NCBI GenBank assembly: GCA_023249055.1
Contig: JAHFDH010000003.1
Span: 1 to 41,830 of the forward strand
Origin: Candidatus Methylomirabilota bacterium
Lineage (GTDB): Bacteria; Methylomirabilota; Methylomirabilia; Methylomirabilales; Methylomirabilaceae
DNA: 41,830 nt
Reading direction: 5' to 3'
Position numbers and translations under genes: made by a program. Shown here piece by piece: positions 26,889 to 34,980 of the stretch. How positions within the stretch are numbered: position 1 is the stretch's first letter; the number at the start of each line of letters is the position of its first letter. Below the pieces are notes generated by a model. It worked only from the letters and a program-made list of their open reading frames with translations. It did no database searches and was not told the origin of the DNA.

Positions 26889-28197
26889 TTTTTTTCAATT
26901 CGGCGAACGCCTCATCGAGGATGGCCAGACCGTCCAGCGCCTGCGCCTCGGTGATAACAAGCGGCGGGTTGATCCGGATGTTATGGGAATAGCACATGGC
27001 GAGCAGTCCTCGTTTCATGCAGCTCTGAAACAGCGTCTGGGTGAGGGATTTCGGAAGCGGTTCCTTGGTCTGCCTATCCTTCACCAGTTCGATCCCCAGC
27101 AAGAGTCCTCGACCCCGCACGTCGCCGATAAACGGGTATTTCTCTTTCATCGCTTCCAGTTGCTTCAGCATAGTCGCGCCGACGCGCTTCGCATTCGCAA
27201 CAAGCTGCTCCTTCAGAATCACCTCGAGGGCGGCCAGCCCGGCTGTAGCCGCGAGCGGATTGCCTCCATAGCTCGAGGAACTGCCGCTCGGATTGCTGAA
27301 CGGCTTGTGCGCCATCAGTTCTTGTGTCGAGATAACCCCGCTGACCGGAAATCCTCCGCCTATTCCCTTGCCGACCGTCATCACATCAGGCACAATCGGC
27401 TCGTGATCGCACCCCCACATCGAACCGGTACGGCCGAATCCTGTGAGCATCTCGTCGGCGATCAGCAGGGCGCCATGATCCTTGGCAATCGCCTGCACCG
27501 CGCCCAAGAATCCTGGAGGCGGAATCACGTTGCCCGCGGTTCCCTGGATCGGTTCCACTATGACCGCGGCAATCTCGCCCTGGGTCTGATATCGGATCAC
27601 ATCACGCAAGAAGTCCGCACAGGCGAGGCCGCAATCGGGATACCGGAGCCTCAAGGGGCAGCGATAACAGTTGGCGTACGGGGCGCTGTACAGACCGGGC
27701 ATGTAAGGCCCCAACTGCTTCTTGAAGTCGTCCCCCAACAGCCCAAGGACCGCGCCCGTCTTGCCGTGGAATCCACCCCAAAACCCGACAAACTCGAACC
27801 GCTTCGTCACTGATTTGGCCAGTCGGAACGCGGCCTCGACCGCCTCCGCCCCGCCCGAAAACATCTGGATCCGCTTGAGTCCTCGCGGGGTGATTGACGC
27901 GAGCAGCGTCAGAAATCGGGCCCGGTTCTCGGTGGTAAAGCTGCCGAACGTCAGCCGCTCAATCTGAGCCTTCATCGCCTCGACATAATGCGGGTGCGTG
28001 TGCCCGATGCTTCCCACACCGATTCCCGCCATGAAATCGAGATACCGGTTGCCGTCCTCATCGATCAGGGTGCACCCTTCCCCTCTTGCCATCGCCAACC
28101 CGGAATACAGCGCAATCGACTGCAGCCCAGGGGCCATGTGGCGCGCCTCCCGCTTGACGATCGCCCGTGACCGCTTTCCAGGAATAGTCCGCTTCAT
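26872..28197 (-). CDS. class III (PLP) aminotransferase
   Basis: DEDGNRYLDFMAGIGVGSIGHTHP; MFSGGAEAVEAAFRLAK; LLIADEMLTGFGRTGSMWGCDHEPIVPDVMTVGKGIGGGFPVSGVISTQE. Start MKRTIPGKRSR at 28197. Confidence 0.93.
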   Translation of the reverse strand: MKRTIPGKRSRAIVKREARHMAPGLQSIALYSGLAMARGEGCTLIDEDGNRYLDFMAGIGVGSIGHTHPHYVEAMKAQIERLTFGSFTTENRARFLTLLASITPRGLKRIQMFSGGAEAVEAAFRLAKSVTKRFEFVGFWGGFHGKTGAVLGLLGDDFKKQLGPYMPGLYSAPYANCYRCPLRLRYPDCGLACADFLRDVIRYQTQGEIAAVIVEPIQGTAGNVIPPPGFLGAVQAIAKDHGALLIADEMLTGFGRTGSMWGCDHEPIVPDVMTVGKGIGGGFPVSGVISTQELMAHKPFSNPSGSSSSYGGNPLAATAGLAALEVILKEQLVANAKRVGATMLKQLEAMKEKYPFIGDVRGRGLLLGIELVKDRQTKEPLPKSLTQTLFQSCMKRGLLAMCYSHNIRINPPLVITEAQALDGLAILDEAFAELKKTGYGG

Positions 28198-29057
28198 AGG
28201 AGCGCTTCCTTCCTTACGCAATGCAGCAGCCATGCGGCAATCCGGGACGCGGCCTCCTCGCGGAACAGCGCAAACGAAGGCCAGGCGTTAATGTCGATAA
28301 GAACAATCTTCCCCGCAGGCGTAATAATAGCATCCCCTCCATAGACCTCAAGACCGATAGCGGCGGCCGCCTGTTGCGTGAGGGCTTGTAACGCCTCCTC
28401 CGAGAAGGGATACCGCGCCAACTCCTGATCTCGGTGATAAAACCATCTGAACCATGCGCCCTCCTGACGACCCATACGCGGCTTCCCGATCCCATAGAAC
28501 TTGATCAAATCACCCGGAACGTGCTGCTGCAGAACCACACGGGAGATTCCCCTGTCGTGGAGTACTGCCAGCGCCGCGCGGAGCTGCTCCAGAGACGGCA
28601 CCAGTTCGACATCCCCGGATTGGGTATTATGGACATCCGCCCGCTTGATCCAGATCGGGAACGTATACGACTCCAGTTGTGGCGAAGAATGGGCCGGGCC
28701 AGACGAGTTGCTTGAGATGATCTGACTTCTTGGGATCGAAATCGCTGACCCAACAAGGAGTGGAATCATGCGGTCCCGATAGGTGTTCAGCACAGCCTGC
28801 AGAGGATTGACGTGGGGGATGCCTTTCGTCTCCAACGGTTCAAGCAGGCCGAGGGTTTCGATCCGCTCGCACATCAAAAATATGAGCGCCGGAGACGGGT
28901 CATCGATCCCCCTCAGTTCCTCCGGCATTTTGAGGTGCACCTGATAGCCGGCTGCCTCAACATGTTTCGCGACGAGCCTCAGGATCTCGGCATCATCGAA
29001 TTCTCGACCGGGCGAGTGCTGCCGTTCACGATAAATCCCCCAAAGATGCGGTATCAT
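28194..29057 (-). CDS. ATP-grasp domain protein (RimK/ITPK-like)
   Basis: TFPIWIKRADVHNTQSGDV; VVLQQHVPGDLIKFYGIG; AIGLEVYGGDAIITPAGKIVLIDINAWPSFALFREEAASRIAAWL. ATGA overlap with aminotransferase. Confidence 0.8.
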   Translation of the reverse strand: MIPHLWGIYRERQHSPGREFDDAEILRLVAKHVEAAGYQVHLKMPEELRGIDDPSPALIFLMCERIETLGLLEPLETKGIPHVNPLQAVLNTYRDRMIPLLVGSAISIPRSQIISSNSSGPAHSSPQLESYTFPIWIKRADVHNTQSGDVELVPSLEQLRAALAVLHDRGISRVVLQQHVPGDLIKFYGIGKPRMGRQEGAWFRWFYHRDQELARYPFSEEALQALTQQAAAAIGLEVYGGDAIITPAGKIVLIDINAWPSFALFREEAASRIAAWLLHCVRKEALL

Positions 29058-29083
29058 GAAGCGCTGCCTCCGTTCCTAATAAT

Positions 29084-29107
29084 CCCCATCCTAACCCCTA
29101 TACCCCG
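29084..29107 (-). repeat. G-rich motif GCGGGGTATAGGGGTTAGGATGGGG at nucleotidyltransferase stop codon
   Basis: Directly read; shares GGGTATNGGGGTTAGG with 26868-26888. Confidence 0.6.
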
Positions 29108-29829
29108 CTTTGTAATAAGGTTTCAGCCAACTGGAGGTCCTCCGCGCGATCGACATCGATGACCTGGTCAATGATCGCCCCATAAACCGGCTCTCCACGG
29201 GCGACCAGCCATGCCAAAAAGTCCCGAAGCCGGTTCACCGTATCGGGATGAGGAGCCTCCGCAAAGACCGAACCGGATACAAGGTAGAGTCCGGCCGTTA
29301 CAACGTCACCCGAGGCGCCACCGATGCTTGTGACGCGCCCGGAAGGATCAAGGGTCACCCAAAGCGGCTTCTCGTCAGCAACAAACGGCGTCACGGCTAA
29401 GATAACGGACGCCTGGCGGTAGCGCATGACCTGATCGACAAAGCGGTGAAACGCCGGTTCCGGACAGATCCAGTCTACGGTGGACATGAGGATGAGGCCT
29501 GGACCCGATCGTCTGCCGACCTCCCAGAAGCTTTCATACGATGAGCGCGTCGTTTTCACGATGCAGTGCATGTCGAGATTCGGGAAACGCTCCCGGACAA
29601 ACGTCGCACACTCCCGGTCATTCTCATTGAAGATGATCCGTAGCTGCGTAATACCGGCCTTCACAAAATTACTTACGACCCGCTCGATCAGCGGAACGCC
29701 TGCAACGGGCACCATCGACTTCGGCATCCTCAGACCGTCCCGTTTCAACCGGGACCCTTCCCCCGCTGCGATGATGCCTCCTATCAGAGGTTCGCCAGAG
29801 TCCAGTCGAGGGGTGGTGGGCCGGTTCAC
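29098..29829 (-). CDS. NTP-transferase (sugar/inositol-phosphate cytidylyltransferase-like)
   Basis: GGIIAAGEGSRLKRDGLRMPKSMVPVAGVPLIERVVSNFVKAGITQLRIIFNE; STVDWICPEPAFHRFVDQV. GTG start overlapping HAD stop (GTGA). Confidence 0.9.
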   Translation of the reverse strand: MNRPTTPRLDSGEPLIGGIIAAGEGSRLKRDGLRMPKSMVPVAGVPLIERVVSNFVKAGITQLRIIFNENDRECATFVRERFPNLDMHCIVKTTRSSYESFWEVGRRSGPGLILMSTVDWICPEPAFHRFVDQVMRYRQASVILAVTPFVADEKPLWVTLDPSGRVTSIGGASGDVVTAGLYLVSGSVFAEAPHPDTVNRLRDFLAWLVARGEPVYGAIIDQVIDVDRAEDLQLAETLLQSGV

Positions 29830-30515
29830 AGCAGTATCTCGCGAAGATCCGTCAAGGACTTGATCATAGGGTCATCCGGACAGCAGGGAACGAGAGGGCC
29901 GGAGTGATCTGAGACCAACCAGATATGGGCCATCCCAAGACCCTTCGCCCCCTTCATGTCTCGAGGGAGTGAGTCCCCGACAAAGATCGCCTCTCGCGGG
30001 TCGAGTTGTAACTGTGTCAAGGCAGCCTGAAAGATCCTGGGGTCCGGCTTAATGAACCCGACACGCGCCGAATCGATGAATACACTCATCAATGGGGCCA
30101 GCCCCGTATCGAGACACACCTGTTCGAGATTGCCGTAGAAGTTTGAGACGATACCCAGTCGAAATCGAGTCGATAGTTCACGCAACGTTTCGATATTGGA
30201 ACGAATCTTATCCAGCGAGTCTTGCAGAAACCGGTCGCATAGCCGCAATGCTAACTTTGAATCGGCGATATTCAGCGCCTCAAGCACTCCGGTGACCAGG
30301 AGCAGAAGGCTCTCTCGCAACGAGCAGCCTAAAAGTCTTCGCGCCACCAGTGCGTCATCGGCAGCATAGAACGCTCGATCGTATCGATCCCGGTCTGCCT
30401 CCACATGTTCCGCGAGGTAGAGCGAATAGAATCGGTCTTTCCAGGCAATCCCGTCGGCGTCAAGGGTTCCCCCGTAGTCAAACAGGACTGCCTTCGCCGA
30501 TCCGTTCACCGCCAT
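29826..30515 (-). CDS. HAD-superfamily hydrolase
   Basis: AVLFDYGGTLDADGI; LGIVSNFYGNLEQVCLDTGLAP; GFIKPDPRIFQAALTQLQLDPREAIFVGDSLPRDMKGAKGLGM. Start MAVNGSAKAVLFDYG at 30515. Confidence 0.92.
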   Translation of the reverse strand: MAVNGSAKAVLFDYGGTLDADGIAWKDRFYSLYLAEHVEADRDRYDRAFYAADDALVARRLLGCSLRESLLLLVTGVLEALNIADSKLALRLCDRFLQDSLDKIRSNIETLRELSTRFRLGIVSNFYGNLEQVCLDTGLAPLMSVFIDSARVGFIKPDPRIFQAALTQLQLDPREAIFVGDSLPRDMKGAKGLGMAHIWLVSDHSGPLVPCCPDDPMIKSLTDLREILL

Positions 30516-31570
30516 CAGCCTTCCGCCTGTCTGGGTGCGCCGCCGATCCCCATCTTCATTGCAAGCAGGATGAGAAGTCCGGGAATCGCCCAAGTCACCT
30601 CTCTCCCTCGCCGAATAATACTGTAAACTGCGCCCTGCGCGGCAGGCAGCCCCAAGACCGAAAAGACCGCGACCCGCACCGTTTCAGCGCTCCCAACCCG
30701 ACCCGGGATAAAAAAGATAATGGTATTCAGCACCATCGCCAGACTCTCCACGGCTACTGCCATCTCGATGCTCGGCTTTGCTGACAGCCACTGCAGCACA
30801 ATGTAGGTTTCCAGCAAACCGCCGCACCATCCCACCAGACACAGACACGTCGCCCAATAAAAGACAGGCATACGGGTCTTATAGAAGAGCGCAAGCCATC
30901 GATCCAGTGATGCAGTGGCGTGCCATTCCGGTTTGATCTGCTCCGGCTTGATCCCGATTTTCACCAGCCCGCGGATCAACGTCCCGAAGGCCCCTCTTTT
31001 CAGCGCCCAGAAGGCGGCGACAACGGCGACTCCCATCCCCCCTGCCAGTATCAGTGCGGCGACCCGTAGCCCTGTGGGAAGCGCAAACTGGGTCACAGCA
31101 ATGCTCAAACTCAGACTGAGAAATAAGACCTGCGCCACGATTTCCGCGTGCTTGTGCACCATGATCGAGGTCACCGACCGGCTGAACCCGACCGATCTGC
31201 TCAGTAGATGCGCTTTGACCGGCTCCCCCGCCAAGTTGGCGGGCGGCACAAAATAGTTAACGGAGTCGCCGACGAGGTAGACGCCAAACATTCGCCAGTA
31301 TCCGATCTGTCTGGCCCTGGAACCGATCAGGACCCACCAACCTGTCATGAAAGCCATCTGCGCAAAGAGGTAGAGAACGACCAGCAGAAAGAACCATTGT
31401 CCGATGACTGCAATATTCGCCCGGATAGCCGGCCATCCGATCCTTCCGCAGAGCCAGACGATCCCCAGCAACCCCGCAAGCATGAGCAGGGGCCGCAGCA
31501 CAGCGCTAAACCTTTTGATACCGCTTATCACCATAGACGATCCGGCTGCAGGATGTTCATCCGCATACAC
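30515..31570 (-). CDS. lysylphosphatidylglycerol synthase TM region-like (UPF0104/flippase-like) integral membrane protein
   Basis: Multiple TM helices; GDSVNYFVPPANLAGEPVKAHLLSRSVGFSRSVTSIMVHKHAEIV; FFIPGRVGSAETVRVAVFSVLG. Confidence 0.82.
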   Translation of the reverse strand: MYADEHPAAGSSMVISGIKRFSAVLRPLLMLAGLLGIVWLCGRIGWPAIRANIAVIGQWFFLLVVLYLFAQMAFMTGWWVLIGSRARQIGYWRMFGVYLVGDSVNYFVPPANLAGEPVKAHLLSRSVGFSRSVTSIMVHKHAEIVAQVLFLSLSLSIAVTQFALPTGLRVAALILAGGMGVAVVAAFWALKRGAFGTLIRGLVKIGIKPEQIKPEWHATASLDRWLALFYKTRMPVFYWATCLCLVGWCGGLLETYIVLQWLSAKPSIEMAVAVESLAMVLNTIIFFIPGRVGSAETVRVAVFSVLGLPAAQGAVYSIIRRGREVTWAIPGLLILLAMKMGIGGAPRQAEG

Positions 31571-31573
31571 GGC

Positions 31574-33139
31574 TTACAACTGCTCCATAAAGGACGCGAT
31601 CTCATCGAGTCTGACGTTTCGCACGGCGATCTCGGGCGTATAGATAACCTCGTCGGCCGCCCAGACCAAGGTTCCCTTGACCTCCTTGCCGACCCCGATG
31701 ATGTTGGAGAGGATCGAGAGGATATTGTCGTTGATCCGCACCGTATTCGGTTTCAGCGGCGCGACGATTCGCCCGTCCTTGATGATGTATGAATCGCCAA
31801 CGACTGTACAGGTAAAGTCCCCCGCTCGCAGCCCATTGATCGGATAGGTATACCAGATCCGGCCGACCAGCAGGCCGTCTTTCACGGTGCCGATCAACTC
31901 CTCCAGACTCTGATCTCCACCCTGTACGATAGCATTTGTGGAAGCGATGCCGGGTTGGACGCCGAACTGCCGGCCGCCGCCCGCCCAGAACCGGAACCCG
32001 TTCCGCGGTACAATGGCGCCGCCATGTTCGTTCGGGTCTGCCCCCAGTTTCTCTATGCTCCTGGGATCTCTCAAGATCCGCTGTTGTTCATAATAGCTTG
32101 CAAGCAGCCCGACCAGTTTGCCTCGCTGGATCAGCCGTGTTTTCCCCGTTGGCAGCCCCTCGCAGGTAATCCCCTTGCTGCCCATCAGCCCGCGCTGCGC
32201 GCCGTGGTCATACAGGGTCAACCGACTCGATGCCACGCGCTTGCCGAGCCGTCCCATGAACGGAGAGCTGTCGCTGTAGAAATTGCCGAGACTGAGCGAC
32301 GGCAGAATCAGATTGTTCAGAAAGTCGGCCACCGGCTGACGTCCAAAGATGACCGTATACTTCCCGCCCTTGATCCGCTCCCCGCCGATCGCCGCAAGGG
32401 CGTTCTGTGCGGCCTCTACACCGGCGGCGTCAGTGAACTGATCCAGGCGAGTCCCGGCGGAACAGCCGCTGCCCTTGGAGGCCTTGGCCTCGACCATCGC
32501 GGTGATGAAGGCCATGATCAGCGTCGATTCATCGGTCTGGACCTCCGGCATGGCCGTCGAGGCGATCGCAATACGCTCCTGCTGGATGGTCACGTCGCCG
32601 CCGACGATGAGGCCAAGCTCTTTGATTCGATCCTGGGCGCCCGCCAGTTCCATCAACCTGGGGGAGTTGAGAAATGTTTTCAAGCTCCCCCGCAACACTC
32701 TCCAGCCGACCTCGACCAACTCCTCGTCCCGAATCTTCATCAGCTTCGGATCATGGTAGCGGCGAAGCCTCCGCCGCTCACCCGTCGGTCTCGGCAGCGA
32801 CGAGAACTCAGGATCGGCGACGGCGCCGCGTCTGGCCTTTTCGAGCGCCCTTTTGACTCCATCGAGGCTCAGATCGCTCGGCTCGCTCCCGAACCCGACC
32901 GTGATGCCGGCCTCTGTCTTGAACACCGCCGTGATTCCAAGACCGTACGATTCGCTCGACTTCGGCTCTTCGACGCCATTGCAGGGGATGTGCGAGGTGT
33001 AGTTCAGCCGGGCCAGGAGGTTGCCGTTGCTCGCTGCGAACAGTTCAGCCTCGGTCACCTGCTCGGCCGACCTCAGATACGCCAGCCCCTGTTCAACAGC
33101 CTTCGCGAGTTCAGCAGTTGAGACCATCATAAGCCTCAC
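31574..33139 (-). CDS. TldD/PmbA (TldE) family metallopeptidase subunit
   Basis: AGITVGFGSEPSDLSLDGVKRALEKAR; LTLYDHGAQRGLMGSKGITCEGLPTGKTRLIQRGKLVGLLASYYEQQ; GDFTCTVVGDSYIIKDGRIVAPLKPNTVRINDNI. Confidence 0.87.
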   Translation of the reverse strand: MRLMMVSTAELAKAVEQGLAYLRSAEQVTEAELFAASNGNLLARLNYTSHIPCNGVEEPKSSESYGLGITAVFKTEAGITVGFGSEPSDLSLDGVKRALEKARRGAVADPEFSSLPRPTGERRRLRRYHDPKLMKIRDEELVEVGWRVLRGSLKTFLNSPRLMELAGAQDRIKELGLIVGGDVTIQQERIAIASTAMPEVQTDESTLIMAFITAMVEAKASKGSGCSAGTRLDQFTDAAGVEAAQNALAAIGGERIKGGKYTVIFGRQPVADFLNNLILPSLSLGNFYSDSSPFMGRLGKRVASSRLTLYDHGAQRGLMGSKGITCEGLPTGKTRLIQRGKLVGLLASYYEQQRILRDPRSIEKLGADPNEHGGAIVPRNGFRFWAGGGRQFGVQPGIASTNAIVQGGDQSLEELIGTVKDGLLVGRIWYTYPINGLRAGDFTCTVVGDSYIIKDGRIVAPLKPNTVRINDNILSILSNIIGVGKEVKGTLVWAADEVIYTPEIAVRNVRLDEIASFMEQL

Positions 33140-33142
33140 ATG

Positions 33143-33265
33143 GTTAGCTATCAGCTATTAGCCGTCAGCTTAGATTAGACTCGACGTCGTCCGGTCCATT
33201 CACCAGGGTTACGAACCGCTTGCTCCGCACTCCATGTTCTTGCTGAGCGCTGACGGCTGACAGCC
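33143..33265. repeat. intergenic inverted word-repeat pair (AGCTATCAGCTATTAGCCGTCAGCTTA ... GCTGAGCGCTGACGGCTGACAGCC)
   Basis: Arms at 33143-33172 and 33242-33265 are complementary over an AGCCGTCAGC/GCTGACGGCT core; lies between the tldD stop and the next start. Confidence 0.6.
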
Positions 33266-33275
33266 TGTATTTCGG

Positions 33276-34850
33276 TTACTTGCTGATTCCGGTGAGACGG
33301 GCGCGGCTGCGCATGGTGGGACCCCCGTTGCCAAGCCGCTTGGTCTGCATCGGCTGGCCCTTGCCGCAGTTGGGGATCGGGTAGAGACGGAAGTCGTTTC
33401 CCACGGCATCCACCTTCATGAGGTAGTCTTTGGTGTCGGCCATGATCCCGCCGTTACAGAACAGTTCTCCGATCTGGCCGTTCTTAATCTCGTACACCTT
33501 CATGGCCGTGATTCGGAAATTCTCACGCGATTCAGCAATCGAGGGGGTCCGGTGCCCCACGAGGTAGTAGCCGTGGGGAATCTCCCGGATAATCTCCCCG
33601 GGGTCCCGTTCGCCGGGACCGAACACCGTATTTGACATTCTGATCAAGGGGACCAGTGAGGCGTCGGTCGCCTTATACGACCCATTCGGCGGGACACCCA
33701 AGATCGCAGCGGTCTGCCGGCTGTTCATAAAGCCTGTAAAGATGCCGCGGTCGATGTGCGTGACACGCGTGGCCGGCGTCCCCTCGTGATCGTACTTGTA
33801 GTGGCCATACCCGGGGAGAGAGGGATCGGAGAAGGCTGATACGAGAGGAGAGGCGATCGGCTGGCCCAGTTGATGCTCATGAAGGTTTCGAAATAGCCAG
33901 CTTCGGCCTGCATAGGAGGTTTCCAGCTTCAACGCGCGGTCCAACTCGGTCGGGTGGCCGACAATCTCGTGCGCCGTCAGGGTGTTGTAGTGCGGGTCGG
34001 TCACGACGACAACCTCCCGATCGGTGGCTTTCAGAGGCCTGGCATTGCACAGACTCACGGCATCTTTCGTGAGGTTGGCGCAGAAAGTCCGGAAATCCGG
34101 GAATCGAATGGACTCCTCGTGCACCCCTCGGGTTAAGGCCTCCCATCCGCGCTGGTGGCCCATGTAATCGTACAGCTCCTGCGTGCCCGATGTGCCGTGG
34201 GCGACGATGAAGCAGGTTCCCTGAGTCAGGGCAAAGGTCTGATCGATGTTGGCCCCCTCGGAGCTGCAGAACAGTTCCCGGGTCAACAGGGTAAAGGCCG
34301 AGATGAACGTATACTTGACATGAGGGTCGAGTGCGAGGGTGCGCTTGGAGGTCTCCGTCGTCAGCGCAACGAGTTCGTCTAACGGGACGGTACGCGGGTC
34401 GATCTCGAACTGAGCAGGAACAGTATCCTGATAGATGTCGATGGGGGCGAGGGTCGTACTGCCCAGAGCGTCGGCTAGAGGGCCGAACTCCGCGCGAGCC
34501 GATGTCTTTCGCTCGGCGTTGGCCAGGGCGCGATGATGCGCGTGGCGAAGTCCATCCTTCACCACCCGCTCCATGCTATCCAGGTCGGCTGCGCCGAGCG
34601 AGCGTCCGAAATAGCCCGGCGCAACCACCCCATTACCGGACAAGGCGCGGATACCGATCGCAAAGCCATAATCTCTGGTACTATGCTTACTCCCGCCGTT
34701 CTCCGCGGCAGCCGCCTGCCCTTCATCGACCTGCACCCGAATATCAGCGTAGCGACAGCCACGAAGCGTCTTCCGGTAGCGGGTGGCAAGATCAAAGATC
34801 ATCGGTTGAATCTGATCGATGATCTGGATGGTCATCGGCTGTGCCAGCAT
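33276..34850 (-). CDS. tldD: TldD family metalloprotease
   Basis: HExxxH motif in NTLTAHEIVGHPTELDRAL; C-terminal GHRTPSIAESRENFRITAMKVYEIKNGQIGELFCNGGIMADTKDYLMKVDAVGNDF. Confidence 0.92.
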   Translation of the reverse strand: MLAQPMTIQIIDQIQPMIFDLATRYRKTLRGCRYADIRVQVDEGQAAAAENGGSKHSTRDYGFAIGIRALSGNGVVAPGYFGRSLGAADLDSMERVVKDGLRHAHHRALANAERKTSARAEFGPLADALGSTTLAPIDIYQDTVPAQFEIDPRTVPLDELVALTTETSKRTLALDPHVKYTFISAFTLLTRELFCSSEGANIDQTFALTQGTCFIVAHGTSGTQELYDYMGHQRGWEALTRGVHEESIRFPDFRTFCANLTKDAVSLCNARPLKATDREVVVVTDPHYNTLTAHEIVGHPTELDRALKLETSYAGRSWLFRNLHEHQLGQPIASPLVSAFSDPSLPGYGHYKYDHEGTPATRVTHIDRGIFTGFMNSRQTAAILGVPPNGSYKATDASLVPLIRMSNTVFGPGERDPGEIIREIPHGYYLVGHRTPSIAESRENFRITAMKVYEIKNGQIGELFCNGGIMADTKDYLMKVDAVGNDFRLYPIPNCGKGQPMQTKRLGNGGPTMRSRARLTGISK

Positions 34851-34915
34851 CGCCGCATGTCCCTCCTTATTCCCGTCGTTGATTGTGGTCTCAATAAGAA
34901 CGGCTCAAGTTTTTT

Positions 34916-34921
34916 ATTATA
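34916..34921 (-). promoter_or_regulatory. putative -10 box (TATAAT) of tldD-led operon
   Basis: Perfect TATAAT on minus strand about 66 nt upstream of the tldD start; -35 region weak. Confidence 0.35.
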
Positions 34922-34980
34922 CGTCATCCAGGGGGACCGGGAAAGCACTTTTGCGCGGAATGGCGCTGTTGCAGGGTCTC

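Noticed and set aside
25795-27813. 672-aa plus-strand ORF
   Set aside because: Antisense to clear Gfo/Idh and aminotransferase genes; sequence lacks family motifs and reflects high-GC shadow coding.
31955-33121. 388-aa plus-strand ORF
   Set aside because: Antisense to the TldD/PmbA family gene.
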